DNA from: Primula veris
Lineage: Eukaryota; Streptophyta; Magnoliopsida; Ericales; Primulaceae
Assembly (NCBI GenBank): GCA_963682055.1
Contig: OY821748.1
Location: 3,167,001-3,231,000 of the forward strand
Direction of reading: 5' to 3'
Length of the DNA stretch: 64,000 nucleotides
The notes beneath the pieces were generated by a model that worked only from the letters and a program-made list of their open reading frames with translations, made no database searches and was not told the origin of the DNA. Position numbers and translations under genes: made by a program. Every line of letters starts with the position of its first letter. Within the stretch, counting starts at the first letter, position 1. Of this stretch, positions 23,801 through 36,100 are shown piece after piece.

Positions 23801-25428
23801 GAACGAAGGTGATGAAGTGACGGTGAAAGTAATTAAAATAGACAGGTAATCTGTCTTCCTCTTAAGTTTTTATGCTTGATCTATGTCCTTATCTGGCATA
23901 TTTATACGTTTTAAGGCTAAAACAAATGATATTATAGCATGAGTTTCTCTATGCTTTATGGCAATAAAAATTATATGAGCATATATGCCTCCTGCATTGA
24001 AACAAGTAATTTAACATTTGCTTTTGATACCGTCTCCGGCTAAATTGGCTGAACTTGATGATCTAGTACTGTTTTCTTAAAAACATTCTGCATCTGGTTT
24101 TTAACTGCTAATTCTGAAATGAAGAGGACACATGTATCTAAATTTCTTAGCTTCAAATTTAAGGAGGTCAATCTTGTAATGTTTTCAGGGCAAAGTCAAG
24201 AATTACGCTGTCAATCAAACAATTGGAAGAAGACCCGCTATTTGAAACCCTCGAGAAAGTAATCCCACAGGTACTAAAATAAGTGTATTAGATAGATATC
24301 TTCTGTTTTTATTTTTTTACTTTTTCACAATGCACCTATTTAGTTTCAGTGTTAATTTCGGTTATTTTAGGATGGCTCAACAGATCCTAGTTCTTCTGGT
24401 ACAGCTGGTACTTATAACATTGAACCTCTTCCGGGTTTAGAAACAATACTCGAAGAGCTAATACAAGAAGATGGGTATGATTTTAAACTTTTACCTGAGT
24501 GGAGGAATTTTCTTGATATGTAGGAAGCTAGAAGTGTATCAGTTAAACATGTTATGGAGTTAACATCTGTTTTAAGCCTTAATTATTTTATTTCTGGAGT
24601 TTGGCATGTACTAATAGTTATTTCTGTATGTTTTAACGCATGTCCTAGGTCAGAGTTTTAATTAATCTTTGGTTTAAGTATGCGTTACGGTTGTATTGTG
24701 CATGTAGTTGAAAATAATAGAACAACTGAAATAGGAACAAATAGAGACAGTGCGTAAGTTGCTAGGTGGTCTAATCTCCTTCAAAAAATTATAAAAGCTT
24801 TGTTGGCTTGTAAATGAGCATGCTTTCATTTGTGAAATAACGCCCCTTTTCTACTTCTCGAGATAACAACCTGTCATGTAGTGAATTTATTCCGTTTTTG
24901 GTAAACCTGAAGTGTAATAAGCATTCAGATATGATTAACAAGTCGGTACATTTCTATCGGGTTCTTATTTTGTACGACGGTTTCTCATCCAGAGTATTTG
25001 ACGTGAGAATCAGTCGCCAAGGTTTTGAAAAGCGGGTGGTCTCACAAGATTTGCAACTTTGGCTTTCAAATGTAAGTTTCTTCTCCCTTATCTTTTACCA
25101 ATTGAGTCACCAAATTATCCATTAAACTTGTTATATTCATCTCCTCCTTATCCTCTTGCATATCTGAATTCTGAAGGCACCACCAGTTGGGAAACAATTC
25201 ACTCTCCTTGCTCGTGCCGGTAGACAGGTAATCTGTATACCCTATCTCTATCTCTCTTGTCTTTTCTAGATAGACTGCCAAACTCCATTCCCTAAATGAA
25301 GGGCAGACAGACATTCCCTTAAAATCTTTTATGCGGGTTATTAGGTACAGGAAATACAACTTACAACATCGCTTGATCAAGATGGAATTAAAAGGGCATT
25401 GCAGAAGGTACTCGAGCGTGTACCATGA
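20806..25428 (+). CDS. SRRP1: Chloroplast S1-domain RNA-binding protein, SRRP1-like
   Basis: Two S1 (OB-fold) RNA-binding domains. The Arabidopsis relative SRRP1 is a plastid protein linked to chloroplast RNA processing. Exons: 20806-21123, 22056-22215, 22893-22954, 23485-23644, 23725-23845, 24189-24270, 24371-24474, 24993-25071, 25177-25227, 25345-25428. Total 406 aa from the first ATG, or 380 aa from the in-frame ATG at 20884. The second start avoids a basic stretch ending in KKKK and gives a more typical serine/threonine-rich transit peptide, so it is a real alternative. S1 domain 1 lies at about residues 118-195 (YIYNARIEGSNGGGLLIRF). S1 domain 2 lies at about 209-283 (VGDIFVGKVGSVEDYGAFI, then GLVHVSEVSWD). 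A conserved C-terminal part follows, with GFEKRVVSQDLQLWLSN and ending LQKVLERVP. All phases close. It is divergent from the kinesin and convergent with the first GT47 gene. Confidence 0.88.
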
Positions 25429-26046
25429 TTTCGAAGCAATAAGCACTTTTATTTACAGAAACTACTAAAGGTAGATATTCTCACGAAAAGTCAAGATCTA
25501 TAATTGTGTATGTCATGTAATTGGCGTGTGTTTTTCCCTTGCTACTGTATATTATGTTAACGTTCAGAATAATTACAATATCTAGAGATTCCCTTAAAAT
25601 TATGTGAAAATCTGAAAGATCTAAAAGACTTGAGCGGATGAACCAGTTTGGAGTTTGACAAGGGAAATGCCGATAAGTAGTTGCCAGGAACGAGATTATT
25701 GAGATGCAAAAAAATATGTGGAATATGGATATGTTAATTAGTTGTGCACAAGCTGCAGAGAGGAAAAATCAGTAAATTTGAAAATAAAAGCCCTGTATGT
25801 TCCTAAAATTGAGCTTGATTGTGTTAGCACTAAATTTTCTCAGGTTGTATGGGAAATAAAACATGAAGACAAAATAAGGAAGAAAATTAGATCAAAAGTA
25901 TTCTGTTCTTTGACAAGGTTAAATGTTCAAATAGGTCATTTTAGCCTTTTTTTTTCAAAAGTTTTTTGAAGATCTCATTTCCATTCAACTATGAGAATAT
26001 AACCAAGTTTTGTATATGGTACAATCCAAAATATAACAGCATTTAA
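25429..26046. other. Convergent intergenic region holding the duplicated 3' flank
   Basis: This is the 618-base gap between the ends of SRRP1 and the first GT47 gene. From about 25780 onward it matches about 33240-33395, downstream of the second GT47 gene (shared text includes TTTTCTCAGGTTGTATGG and TATTCTGTTCTTTGACAAGG). It is therefore part of the GT47 segmental duplication, not SRRP1 sequence. No independent gene is visible; the short frame at 25742-25969 lies within this duplicated flank. Confidence 0.65.
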
Positions 26047-28900
26047 TCAACTGGAGTTTTCAACAGACTCTTTAATTTCTCTCCTTGTCTTCTCAACTTT
26101 TTCCAAAACTTTCTTGATTGTTATGTCAAATGCATCCTCAATACTCTTCAATCTATTAACCGGATTCGAATACGTAATTTTAGGTATCAAACTCACGACT
26201 TCTTCTCTCATTCTCTTCACTTCCTCTTCCGGTATTTTTCGTAAAATCTCTGTAATATTTTCCGTACCTTCTTTAATACCTTTTTCCGGAATAAAAACAG
26301 AGTATTTAGTATAATTCTTTGGTAAATGCCATTTATATTGCGTATACGCGGAATCTGGCCTAAAATACACGGGTATACACCCTGCCAACATCGAATCAAA
26401 AGCCGACCGCCTAGTTGGCGTATCCCCTGCAGGTTGCAAACAAAAATCAGCGCTTTGAAAAACTCTCATCACTTGAATTGGATCATCACAAATGTATGGA
26501 ACTGAGCTACAGTCAAACCATTTGCAATATTTTTCCGTCGAGTTAACACATTGTGTAATGATTTCATTTCTAATAGATTCTTTTTGTGTAGGCCTGGGAG
26601 CACCAACAAACGCGTACAAATATTGCCTTTTTTCATTTCTCACCTTTTTTTGCCAATCATACACCTCTATATCGTTCTTCGGATGGAAATACGAAGGGTA
26701 TGGGATCGCGATATCTTTGTTCTTACAATCAGGGCACGCTTCGATTATCAAAAGTGTCATGTTTTTCGCTTGGGGAGATAGAAATAATTTATTTCCCCAT
26801 GCGAATTGATTATCAGTTGGTCTTCGAAAATCGACAGTCAGCCTTCCCGCAACTAAGAAATGATCTTGTCCGTTCATATATTTCCACTCAGGTTTTTTGA
26901 CAATCCAGTTGAGAAATTCGTTGGAAACCCTGTCTCTCGTTGAGGTATCAGTGTCCCAAAGGTTACGACCTAATTCTAGACCCGGGTAAAATGGTACATA
27001 AACTGCTGAGGCTAGCGATGAGTTTTTCGTCAAGCACTTGTATTTCTTCATTTTACTGTGGAAAATAATTTCCAACGTAAATTGGTTTGTCAGATACCAA
27101 TTGTTACCTAGAAAAATGATGTCCACAACTTAGTTTTAGGATGAAAACGAACCAAAACTAGCTTAATGACAATGACTTTTTACTAACTTAATATCTAGTT
27201 AAGCATTGCTTATAGGGAAGATGCCTTCACGTTTATAATGTCATCAGGCAGATTTATTGGCTAATTTACGTGAGAAAAAAATCAAAAAAATTGTCTCCCC
27301 CTAATCAAATGTCGCATCTTACACGCCCATCGGAGTCTAAACGTCCTGACACACGATCTAGAAAACCAATATTTTCCGCGGAATCCAAAAGAATTTGCTA
27401 CTTTAGAATTGAAATTTGAACAAACTAACATCATCTACTTAAAGTAGTTATCATTGATTAGGGGGGTGTTGTTTCATGGTCAAGCACGATATCAAGGCAT
27501 GTAATCTTGTCCAAAATCGTTGACCCGGGAAACAATATTTTCACTATTCGTTCAATTGCTTGAGATATTAAGCCAGATAGTTTTAGTTTAGTTCAAAATA
27601 TGCTTAAAGTTGAGTTACAGTAACAAAAAGAAAAGAAAAAATATGATGGACATTCTGATGTGTTTTGACATGGTCTTAACTGAAAGTTATAATTAATTAC
27701 TTGTTAAAATTGTGAAGTGTCACACGAAACGTTCATAAAATGTCATAAATATTGATCTGATACAATGACAGAGACGTGTAAAATTGTATTTCATGAAAGT
27801 CGAAAATCGGATTGTACTACTTTTTTTAATTTAATATCAAAATTCACAAAATCAAAATGTATATATGTACCTTGAAGTACCCCTTGGGAGTTCACAATCG
27901 GAGGACCAAGACCCATATTAGATACATAAGTGCACATTTTTGGGTACCATTTGTAAAGCCCCGAGCAATTCTTAATAATATCGGCATTGAATATACTAGG
28001 AAGATCATGGATGTAAATATATCGACCCACACACATATCACTTTCATCTCCATGATTGGTGGTCTCGCTGATACTTTTAATAGCCGGAGAAAACCACGGA
28101 TCTCGAAAAGTAATGGAATTATATTTACGTATAATGAACAAACCGATGCATAAACTTAACAAAATCCATAAGGAAAAATAGGCAGGCCAAGACTGATTGG
28201 GGCTTTTCATAGCTTATGTTTATAAGTTAAGACTCTTTGTAATTTATAAAGAAAGATGTGAAAACTTTTAATTAATGGTGGTATCGAAAATCTTGTAAGG
28301 TATAAGGTAATTACTTTTATTAGATAGGAAACAGATTCACTGGCATTATTAAAATTAATTGTTTCACTTATTCAAACTATTTTCTTGAAATGGTATTAGA
28401 TGATACAGGAACATATATTCAGACTTAATTAGTACATACACCTAAGCTTTATTGAATGTAGTTTAGTTGAGTATAAATATTCTATCACTATTTTTTTATC
28501 ATTTTTGTGTTTCCTTCCTTATTTTATACAAAAAAATTCTAAAAAACTTAAAAAAAATTGTGCAATTACTATAACACATGTATCAATACATTCCAATAAT
28601 TATTTTTAAAAAAAAATCTACACGTAATTTATTTTGGAGTAAATGTATAAATTAGTGTAAATTAAACATTAAATCTTAGAAAAATTGTCTAAAACAATAT
28701 TATGTCCAAATGTTTTGAAATTTGAATACAATATAATATAAAAGATTATAAATTTGCAGAACAAGTTGTGAAAATTTAAAATTTGAGTTAAAATAAATAA
28801 GATGGCACAGAAGAGGGTAAAAGATTTGAACTCGTTTTAGTTTGATATAAGTGATTTTTAACGTTGACATGATTTTGAAAACAATGTGTTTTGAAGCTGC
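25730..28900. repeat. Segmental duplication, unit 1 (GT47 copy 1 plus flanks)
   Basis: Homology with unit 2 (about 33200-36590) extends beyond the coding exons on both sides. The 3' flank from about 25780 matches from about 33240. The 5' flank at about 28220-28400 matches 36190-36380 almost base for base (for example TTAATTAATGGTGGTAT and ATCTTGTAAGGTATAAGG). A further block near 28835-28887 (AGTTTGATATAAGT, GATTTTGAAAACAATG) matches 36530-36583. Unit 1 carries about 400 extra bases within the 5' flank (about 28430-28835) relative to unit 2. Confidence 0.75.
26047..28210 (-). CDS. GT47 exostosin-family glycosyltransferase, MUR3-like (copy 1)
   Basis: Predicted Golgi type II membrane glycosyltransferase of family GT47, similar to xyloglucan galactosyltransferase MUR3/KATAMARI1. 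The exact acceptor is not deducible. Exon 1 is 27871-28210 and exon 2 is 26047-27107. The 763-base intron is phase 1 and the product is 466 aa. A short cytosolic N-terminus is followed by one membrane anchor (about residues 11-27), then the exostosin domain starting near C60 with GRYIYIHDLP. Conserved GT47 blocks are visible: WKYMNGQDHFLVAGR, ACPDCKNKDIAIPYPS, YLYAFVGAPRP, and the sugar-nucleotide region FCLQPAGDTPTRRSAFDSML followed by AGCIPVYF. There are several N-glycosylation sequons (NCS, NIT, NYT). The C-terminus is a charged helix rich in EKVEKTRRE. At 466 aa it is shorter than MUR3 (about 620 aa), mainly in the stem. No internal stop or frameshift. Confidence 0.85.
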
Positions 28901-28989
28901 AACTTGGAATACAATTAAATTCCTTCCTAAGACACCAGAAATATTTAATGTCATTGTTACAATTAAATTATTTATGTCTTTTGACTGAT

Positions 28990-30005
28990 TTCTGGAAATG
29001 CAAGTAATGCATAAATGATTTTACAATTTGTTTTAGTTGCTGCATATTTATTGAAGAGAACTGTAAATGTTGTTCCCATTTATATTAATTGAATCTTTTC
29101 CCATTTAATGCTTGTTGACTGTATTTTAGTCAGAAGTTAATGATATCTACCGGAGGACTAAATCTTTCCGTATTATTTAAGTCTTTTAACTAATTTATGA
29201 AACCTAACGTTATAGAGTCAGACTGGCTCAATCAGACTGATTATCAGACAATTCTTTTGACACCCAACAAAAATAAAACCACAAATATAACATTTATGGA
29301 GCATTAGTTGAGACTACCCTAAACTTAAATATTAATTAAAAATATTTAAAATTTTAATGATTTTAATATATTTTATTTGACTATTCAACAAAATAAAACC
29401 CTAAATATAATATTTATGTAACCCTAATTGAGACTATCCTAAACTTAAATATTAATTAAAAATATTTAAAATATTAATGATTTTAATATATTTTATTTGA
29501 CTATTCAACAAAATAAAACCTCAAATATAATATTTATGAAACTCTGGTTGATACTACCATAAACTTAAATATTAATTAAAAATTTTAATGATTTTAATAT
29601 ATTTTATTTGACGATTCAACAAAATAAAAACACAAATATAATATTATAGAATCTTATTTGATATTAACCTAAACTTAAATATTAATTAAAAATATTAAAT
29701 ATATGGCCGAATAGCATACTTTTAAGTTTCGGGATGAAAATAAAATTCTAAATTTACATTAACTGGTGTGTTGAGAGTCTGATTGACTCTATCTGACTCA
29801 TTAGCATTATTGTTTATAGAAATACAAGGAATAGGTAAATATTTTCTACAATTTGTTTTAGTTGCAACATATTTATTGAAGAGAACTCTGTAAATGTTGT
29901 TCCCATTTACTATTACAGTTGAATTTTTTTCCCATTTAATGCTCGTTGACTGTTAGTAGAAATTAATGATAGCTATCAGAGGACTAAATCTCTCATATTA
30001 TTTTA
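28990..30005. repeat. Pair of about 190-base direct repeats flanking a TIR element
   Basis: About 28990-29180 and about 29815-30005 are clearly related and in the same orientation. Shared text includes ACAATTTGTTTTAGTTGC, TATTTATTGAAGAGAACT and GGACTAAATCT. The repeats lie just outside a transposon-like element (29213-29800). Either the host segment was duplicated together with the element or the element inserted near the junction of an older duplication. They differ by scattered substitutions and small indels. Confidence 0.75.
29213..29800. mobile_element. TIR element with internal 120-base minisatellite
   Basis: The left end GAGTCAGACTGGCTCAATCA pairs with the reverse complement of the right end, GAGTCAGATAGAGTCAATCA, giving imperfect terminal inverted repeats of about 25 bases. 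TTA is found at both edges (29210-29212 and 29801-29803), compatible with a PIF/Harbinger-type target duplication, though three AT bases are weak evidence. The interior is four tandem copies of an AT-rich unit of about 120 bases, starting near 29266, 29388, 29508 and 29620. Each contains CAACAAAATAAAA and AAACTTAAATATTAATTAAA; the third and fourth are shortened. No coding capacity. Confidence 0.6.
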
Positions 30006-30844
30006 GAGATGTCAATGATTTACTGCAACTTAAATGGAGAAGTAAATATATGTAACTTTTTTTATACATTCAGAAATTTGGAGGATAATTCAATGCGTGC
30101 TTATAGTATTTCGATACAGCGTCGAAACAAGAAAATAAAAAGACTATGTCAAAATTTATTGTTTTTTTTTAATTGGTACCAGGCTACCAGCTAAGTCATC
30201 TATATAACATGGTTCCTAAGTCCCAACCACTTAAAAAAATGGCTTATATACGAGTTGAAATCTCACATCATAGTTCAAATTTCCCATAGAAAAAATTGCT
30301 TATCTACGAGAAAAAGCTAATCTTTAGATTTAGGACGTTTGGAGAGGCTAAGAGAGTATATAGACAAACCTTATCACTAGCTATATATTTCTAGAAATTT
30401 TACTTTTTGTATAATGCTAGTGAAACAGCCTCCCCAAGTTATTTATTGTTACAAAAATATTATCTCTAGACGGGGGTGCACATTTTATCAGGTTTTGACT
30501 CATCATGTTACACATTTTGACACTTAATTTAGAGTTTATGAACACAACATAATAATAAAAAAAATTCCTTTTCCTTTTTAATGTTTGAGAGATACAAACC
30601 AATAAGTTCTCATTGACGGCAATACTTTTCCAGTACCTATTAGCCGCTTTTCAATATCGATATATTTTCAAAAAAACTGAGTGGTATAGTGATCAAATAA
30701 TCCTATGCTAGGGTCTTGTAATCAAATTTTTTTATGTAACGAAAGCAAGTGTAGTGCTTTCAAGCATGTAATTATGTCCCTTTGATGCCGCTTCTTCCTT
30801 TCTGTAGTGCTTGAAAGTGAACAAAGAGCTAGAGAGGAAAAAAT

Positions 30845-31052
30845 GAACAAAAAGTTTAGCAACCAAACCGGGCACAAACTAAACTATGGCCGTCATTACA
30901 GTTAAGGTTTGCGTGCATAGAAATTTCGCCTCGTTTTTTTTTTTTTACAAAAAAAAAAAAAAAACGAGACAAAATTTCTTTGTAAGCAACCTTCACTGGA
31001 ATGACGGCCATAGTTTAGTTTGTGCCTGGTTTGGCTGCTAAACCTTTTGTTC
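30845..31052. mobile_element. Long foldback element (about 100-base arms), MITE-like
   Basis: A nearly complete hairpin. The left arm starts GAACAAAAAGTTTAGCAACC; the reverse complement of the right arm starts GAACAAAAGGTTTAGCAGCC. Both continue through ACAAACTAAACTATGGCCGT to a T-run and A-run at the centre (30938-30964). No convincing target duplication is seen at the ends, so the superfamily is undetermined. If transcribed, the RNA would form a long stem of about 90 base pairs or more, a possible source of small RNAs. Confidence 0.7.
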
Positions 31053-33199
31053 GTCTCGTTGTAATAGTCTTTTTTGCAGCATTCTCAAGTGGTTACCCAA
31101 AATAATAATATTGCAAACAAGTTGACAGATAAAAGTAGAAGAAATTGGGGACATAAGTCACGACACATGATGTCTCAGCTCATCTGACAAGTACAAAAAA
31201 ACGATTAGTTGATAAAAGTATTAAAGAAAAAGCAATGAAGGTAAAAAGAATAAAAAGTGCCTATCAACTCATCACGTTTCTTCTTTATATGATATTCAAA
31301 CTTTCGAAGGGCTAACCTCAACAAGTACAAGGATCTATCCGGAAAATTTTTTTGAGAATATACTGTATTAATGAACATATACTGTATTAATATGACTATA
31401 GGAAGTTTAATTTAGCTGGTTTTAAAAAAAAATTGAGAATATAGGTTTACCTGGCTTCAAATTAACGTGTATTTACCGTAGCCGTAAAAATAGACAACTT
31501 ATTTCTTAAGCCGATCGAGCAACATCTACAAAGAAAATAGTTGAACGTCTTTATCGAAAAGCCATCATCATATGTCATTTCTCAATCAGTTCTTAGAGAT
31601 GCAACAAAAATACCAAATAGGAAGTATAACAACCAGAAAAAAAACGTTCACTAATCAATTTGAGAGTAACTTAATTAAAGACGAAAAACTGTAAGAAAGG
31701 TTCATATACGGGTAACTTGAGAAATCTCCATACCTACGTAATATAAGTATAAAAGAAGGCCAAGTATTCAAGGAGACACAAACAGGAAAAAATGGTAAAT
31801 TCTAAAAGAAGGCTACGTAATATGACTCTATATTGCTTTATTTTCATTTTAAATGAAACAAACATGTAACTTGCCACGTTCATTCATGTTAGACCATGCA
31901 TGTAAGTTGTAACGTCTCCCCCATCTTTTTTTATCCAGCTCCCTATAGTTAACAAATAATGAGCCTTTAATTTCACCATGATAGCCGGAGGAAGCATATC
32001 ATCAGGAGCAACGACAACTTTCATAATGTTTAACCATACACTTTTACTAAAATAAGTTAAAAACGATGATTTGATACCTTTTTTTTTTAATTCACTTATT
32101 TAAGTAGTTAATCTAAATTTTGATACCTCCATAAACGATTATTGACTTCGCCTCGCCTGATTATTGATAGCTTTGGTCCGGTATCAATTCTAAAATAATT
32201 ATTACGTTTGGTTAGATACGACAAAAAGAGAACTTTAGAAATGGTTTTATACTTCATACAAACAGTACTACGTTTTTTTTGTTTTATTTTTTTTCTGTTT
32301 GCCAGTTAATGGTTCGCAAATTAAAGTGTTGTTTGGTAAATTACGTGTACTTTTTACTTTCTTCGGTGAAGCTAAAATACTAAATCTGGCCTGTTTTTTT
32401 TCCTTACACTTATCATCACAATTTCTATTTTATACCAACACTTATCTTTAAGAAATGTAACCTTTTTCTTTACCATTTAACAAACATGACATTACAAATT
32501 ATACTTAGTAAGCTAAGTAGAAAGATTGAGACGGTTTTTTTAGACCAATTAATAGACAAACATCTTACTACAAAATATAAAAATCACATTAGTAAGTTAA
32601 ACTTTTTAAAGATTGCAACAATACGTTACTGTTAAGACGGATGAACAAATTAGGGCTAAAAGAGTCCTATATAGTCTGATAACAAGTTATAACTATTTAA
32701 ATTGTGAAGTGTAAAAAAATAAAAATGTAAATACATATTCGTAAAGGAGATAAAGGGTAAGAGAATTGACACTTCTAAATACAAAAGTCTCCCTTTACTC
32801 TATTCGAGAACTACTTATTTTTATCCAAAAAATACCATTCATGCATCTTAGTTATTGAAAAAAAGATTTTGTCCGTTTTGCTATATTATTTAAGTACGCT
32901 AGCTTGTGTCAATGTGAATCCAAACATCTAAATTTTACTTCAATTAGAATTAAAAGCTATCAAATGTATGTTTTTGGCTAATCACCATTCACCAAGCAAC
33001 CCCATTAGTGACAAAACATTATTAGTCTACGTGACAAATCAGTTCAAATTAAGTTAAGAAATAAAATTCACAGTACGATGAAGCAGTATATACAGATGTT
33101 AGATAACAAAAAAAATATACAGATGTTAAACCATTCAAAAGCATCCATGATATATGTACCCTTCTACGGCCTCGGAAAAAAGAGAGGGATATGACTATG

Positions 33200-36100
33200 A
33201 TAATTAGTTCTGTATCAGTAATTTTTTAGAGAAAAAAAAACCTGTATTGTCCTAAAAATTGAGCTGTATTGCGTTAGCACTCAATTTTCTCAGGTTGTAT
33301 GGCAAATGAAACATGAAGACAAAATAATGAAGAAAATTTGATCAGAAGTATTCTGTTCTTTGACAAGGTCCAATGCTCAAATAAGTCATTTTAGCCTTTC
33401 TTGAGAAATGTTCTTGTTCTCTGTCCCATGTATTTTTACACCTCATTACATCTCCTTTCATCCTTGCTCAACTCTTTCTTTGCTAAATCCACTCTATTCA
33501 GAACTCTTTTTACGCTATTATACCTTTTACCGCGCACGTTAAAACGTAAAATTAGGAAACTGGAAAGTTATATTGATCCAAGGTCGGTACAGACTATCAA
33601 TCTATTATGAAAAGCTTAATATTGGAGGTAAACTTTTGGACGACCGAGGATCCAACCCCGAATGTCTCATTTCCATTCAACTATAAAGAATCTAACCAGT
33701 TTTTGTATATATGGAACAATCCAAGAAATTTTAATCAATTTAAGTTTTCTACAGACTCTTTCATTTCTCTCCTTGTCTTCTCAACCTTTTCAAGAACTTT
33801 CTTGATTGTTATGTCAAATGCATCCTCAATAGTCTCCAATCTACCATCCGGATTCGAATAAGTAATTTTCGGTATCAAACTCACGACTTCTTCTCTCATT
33901 CTCTTCACTTCCTCTTCCGGTATTTGGCGTAGAATCTCTTCAATATTTTCCTTACCATCTTTAATACCTTTTTCCGGAATAAAAACGGAGTATTTAGTAT
34001 AATTCTTTGGTAAATGCCATATATATTGTGTATAAGCAGAATCCGGCTTAAAAAACACAGGTATACACCCCGCAACAATTGAATCAAAAGCCGACCGCCT
34101 AGTTGGCGAGTCCCCTGCCGGTTGCAAACAAAAATCAGCGCTTTGAAAAACTCTCATCACTTGAACCGGATCATCACAATTGTTTCCACTACAGTGAAAC
34201 CATTTGCAATATTTTTCCGTCGATTTAACACATTGTGTAATAATTTCATTTCTAATAGATTCGTTTTGCTTAGGCCTCGGAGCACCAACAAACGCGTATA
34301 AATATCGCCTTTTTTCATTTCTCACCTTTTTTTGCCAATCATAAACGTCTATATCGTTGTTCGGATGAAAATACGAAGGGTAAGGGATCGCGATGTCTGC
34401 ATTCTTACAATATGGGCACGCTTCGATTATCAAAAGTGTCATGTTTTTTGCTTGGGGAGATAGAAATAATTTATTTCCCCAATCGGATTGATTATCTGTT
34501 AGTCTTCGAAAATCCCAACTTGTCCTTCCCGCTACTAAAAAATGATCTTGTCCGCTCATATATTTCCACTCGGGTTTTTTGATAATCCAGTTGAGGAGGT
34601 CATTGGGAACCATGTCTCTCGTTGAGATATCGGTATCCCAAAGATAACGACCCACTTCGAGGCCCGCGTAAAATGGTACATAAACTGCTGAGGCTAGTGA
34701 TGAGTTTTGCGTCAAGCACTTGTATTTCTTCATTCTATTGTGGAAAATAATTTCCACCGTGAATTGGTTTGTCCAGTACCAGCTGTTACCTAGGAAAATA
34801 ATGTAGCTTAATGACAATGACTTTTTACAAACTTAATAACTAGTTAAGCATTGGTGAGAGATGCTGTTACGCTTAGAATGTCATTCGCCTAATCCGGAAT
34901 CTACTTATGCAAACGGAATCTAATTACCAAACACCAACATAAAAAAATAAATAGAAAGGTCACTTTGGTATCTAGAGTTCGCTGTGTTTGAATTTTTGCC
35001 AACCTCTAAAGATGTATAAAGAGGGTGATTATACAAATGTACTCGAATGTCTAATCGCTACAAAAAATCTCGCAACTTTAGGCATGGTAAGGCTTGGTCA
35101 GGACGCATCATAAGATGCAGTGGCAGAATCAATATCCGCTAATAGAAGAATTCTACTTCATACAGACGGTTTTTGTAGTTAATGAGGCATAATTAAAACT
35201 ATAATCGACAGATGTATTGGCTAATTTATGTGAGGAAAAATCAAAAAAAATTGTCTCCACCTAATCAAATATCGCATCTTACATACCCATCGGAGTCTAA
35301 ACTTCCTGACACCATTTAGAAAATCAATTTTCTCCGCCGAATCCAACTAAAACTTACTACTTTAGAACTGAAATTGAACCAAAACTATAATAGTATAATA
35401 ATTAGCTAGTTATTATCAATTAGGGGGATGTTGTTTCATGATCAAGCCCGATATCAAGGCATGTAATCTTGTCTCTTAATAATTACAAAATCATTGACCC
35501 ACCCAGGAAACTATATTTGCATTCGTCCTTCAATTGCTTGAGATATTAAGCTGAGATTGTTTTAGTTCAAAATATGCTCAAATTAAGTAACTATAATAGT
35601 ACTGGATTAATAGTCATCATTTCCGAGAAAGATAGATCATAACAAAAATAATAGATAAAATATGATGGACATTTGCATCTGTTTTGATCAGTTTCACAAG
35701 AAACGTTCACAAACATGTATTCATTGATCTGATACAATGACCAAGGCATGTAAAATTGTTCATGAAAGTTGATAATAATTGGATAGTACTACTTCTTTTT
35801 AATTTAAAATCTAAATGCACAAAATCAAAGTGTATATATATGTACCTTGTAGTACCCCTTGGAAGTTTACAACCGGAGGACCGAGACCCATATTAGATAC
35901 AGAAGTGCACATGTTTTGGTACCATTTTATAAGTCGCGAACAATTCTTAATAATATCGGCGTTGAATATACTAGGAAGGTCATGAATGTAAATATATCGA
36001 CCCAAACACAAATCAATTTCATCTCCGTTTATTGCAGTCTCGCTGATACTTTTAGTAACAGGAGAAAAGAACAAATCTCGAAAAGTAATGGAACTGTCTT

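Larger units (their letters stand above)
28211..33734. other. Intergenic region between the two GT47 genes
   Basis: No gene is recognised. From left to right it holds the duplicated 5' flank of copy 1 (to about 28900), a pair of 190-base direct repeats around a TIR element with internal minisatellite (28990-30005), a perfect-loop foldback element (30845-31052), plain AT-rich DNA, and from about 33240 the duplicated 3' flank of copy 2. A piece of about 260 bases at about 33400-33660 is absent from the corresponding flank of copy 1, so it was inserted there or lost from copy 1. Confidence 0.6.

Noticed and set aside
25066..25446. 126-codon minus-strand frame
   Set aside because: Antisense to SRRP1 exons 8-10, which read in correct phase to the family C-terminus on the plus strand.
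29266..29700. 120-base repeats considered as a CRISPR-like or centromeric array
   Set aside because: Only four degenerate units without unique spacers, enclosed by terminal inverted repeats; a transposon-internal minisatellite is simpler.
33401..33861. Plus-strand frames downstream of GT47 copy 2
   Set aside because: Partly antisense to the GT47 C-terminus and partly in a stretch absent from the copy 1 flank; no domain recognised.
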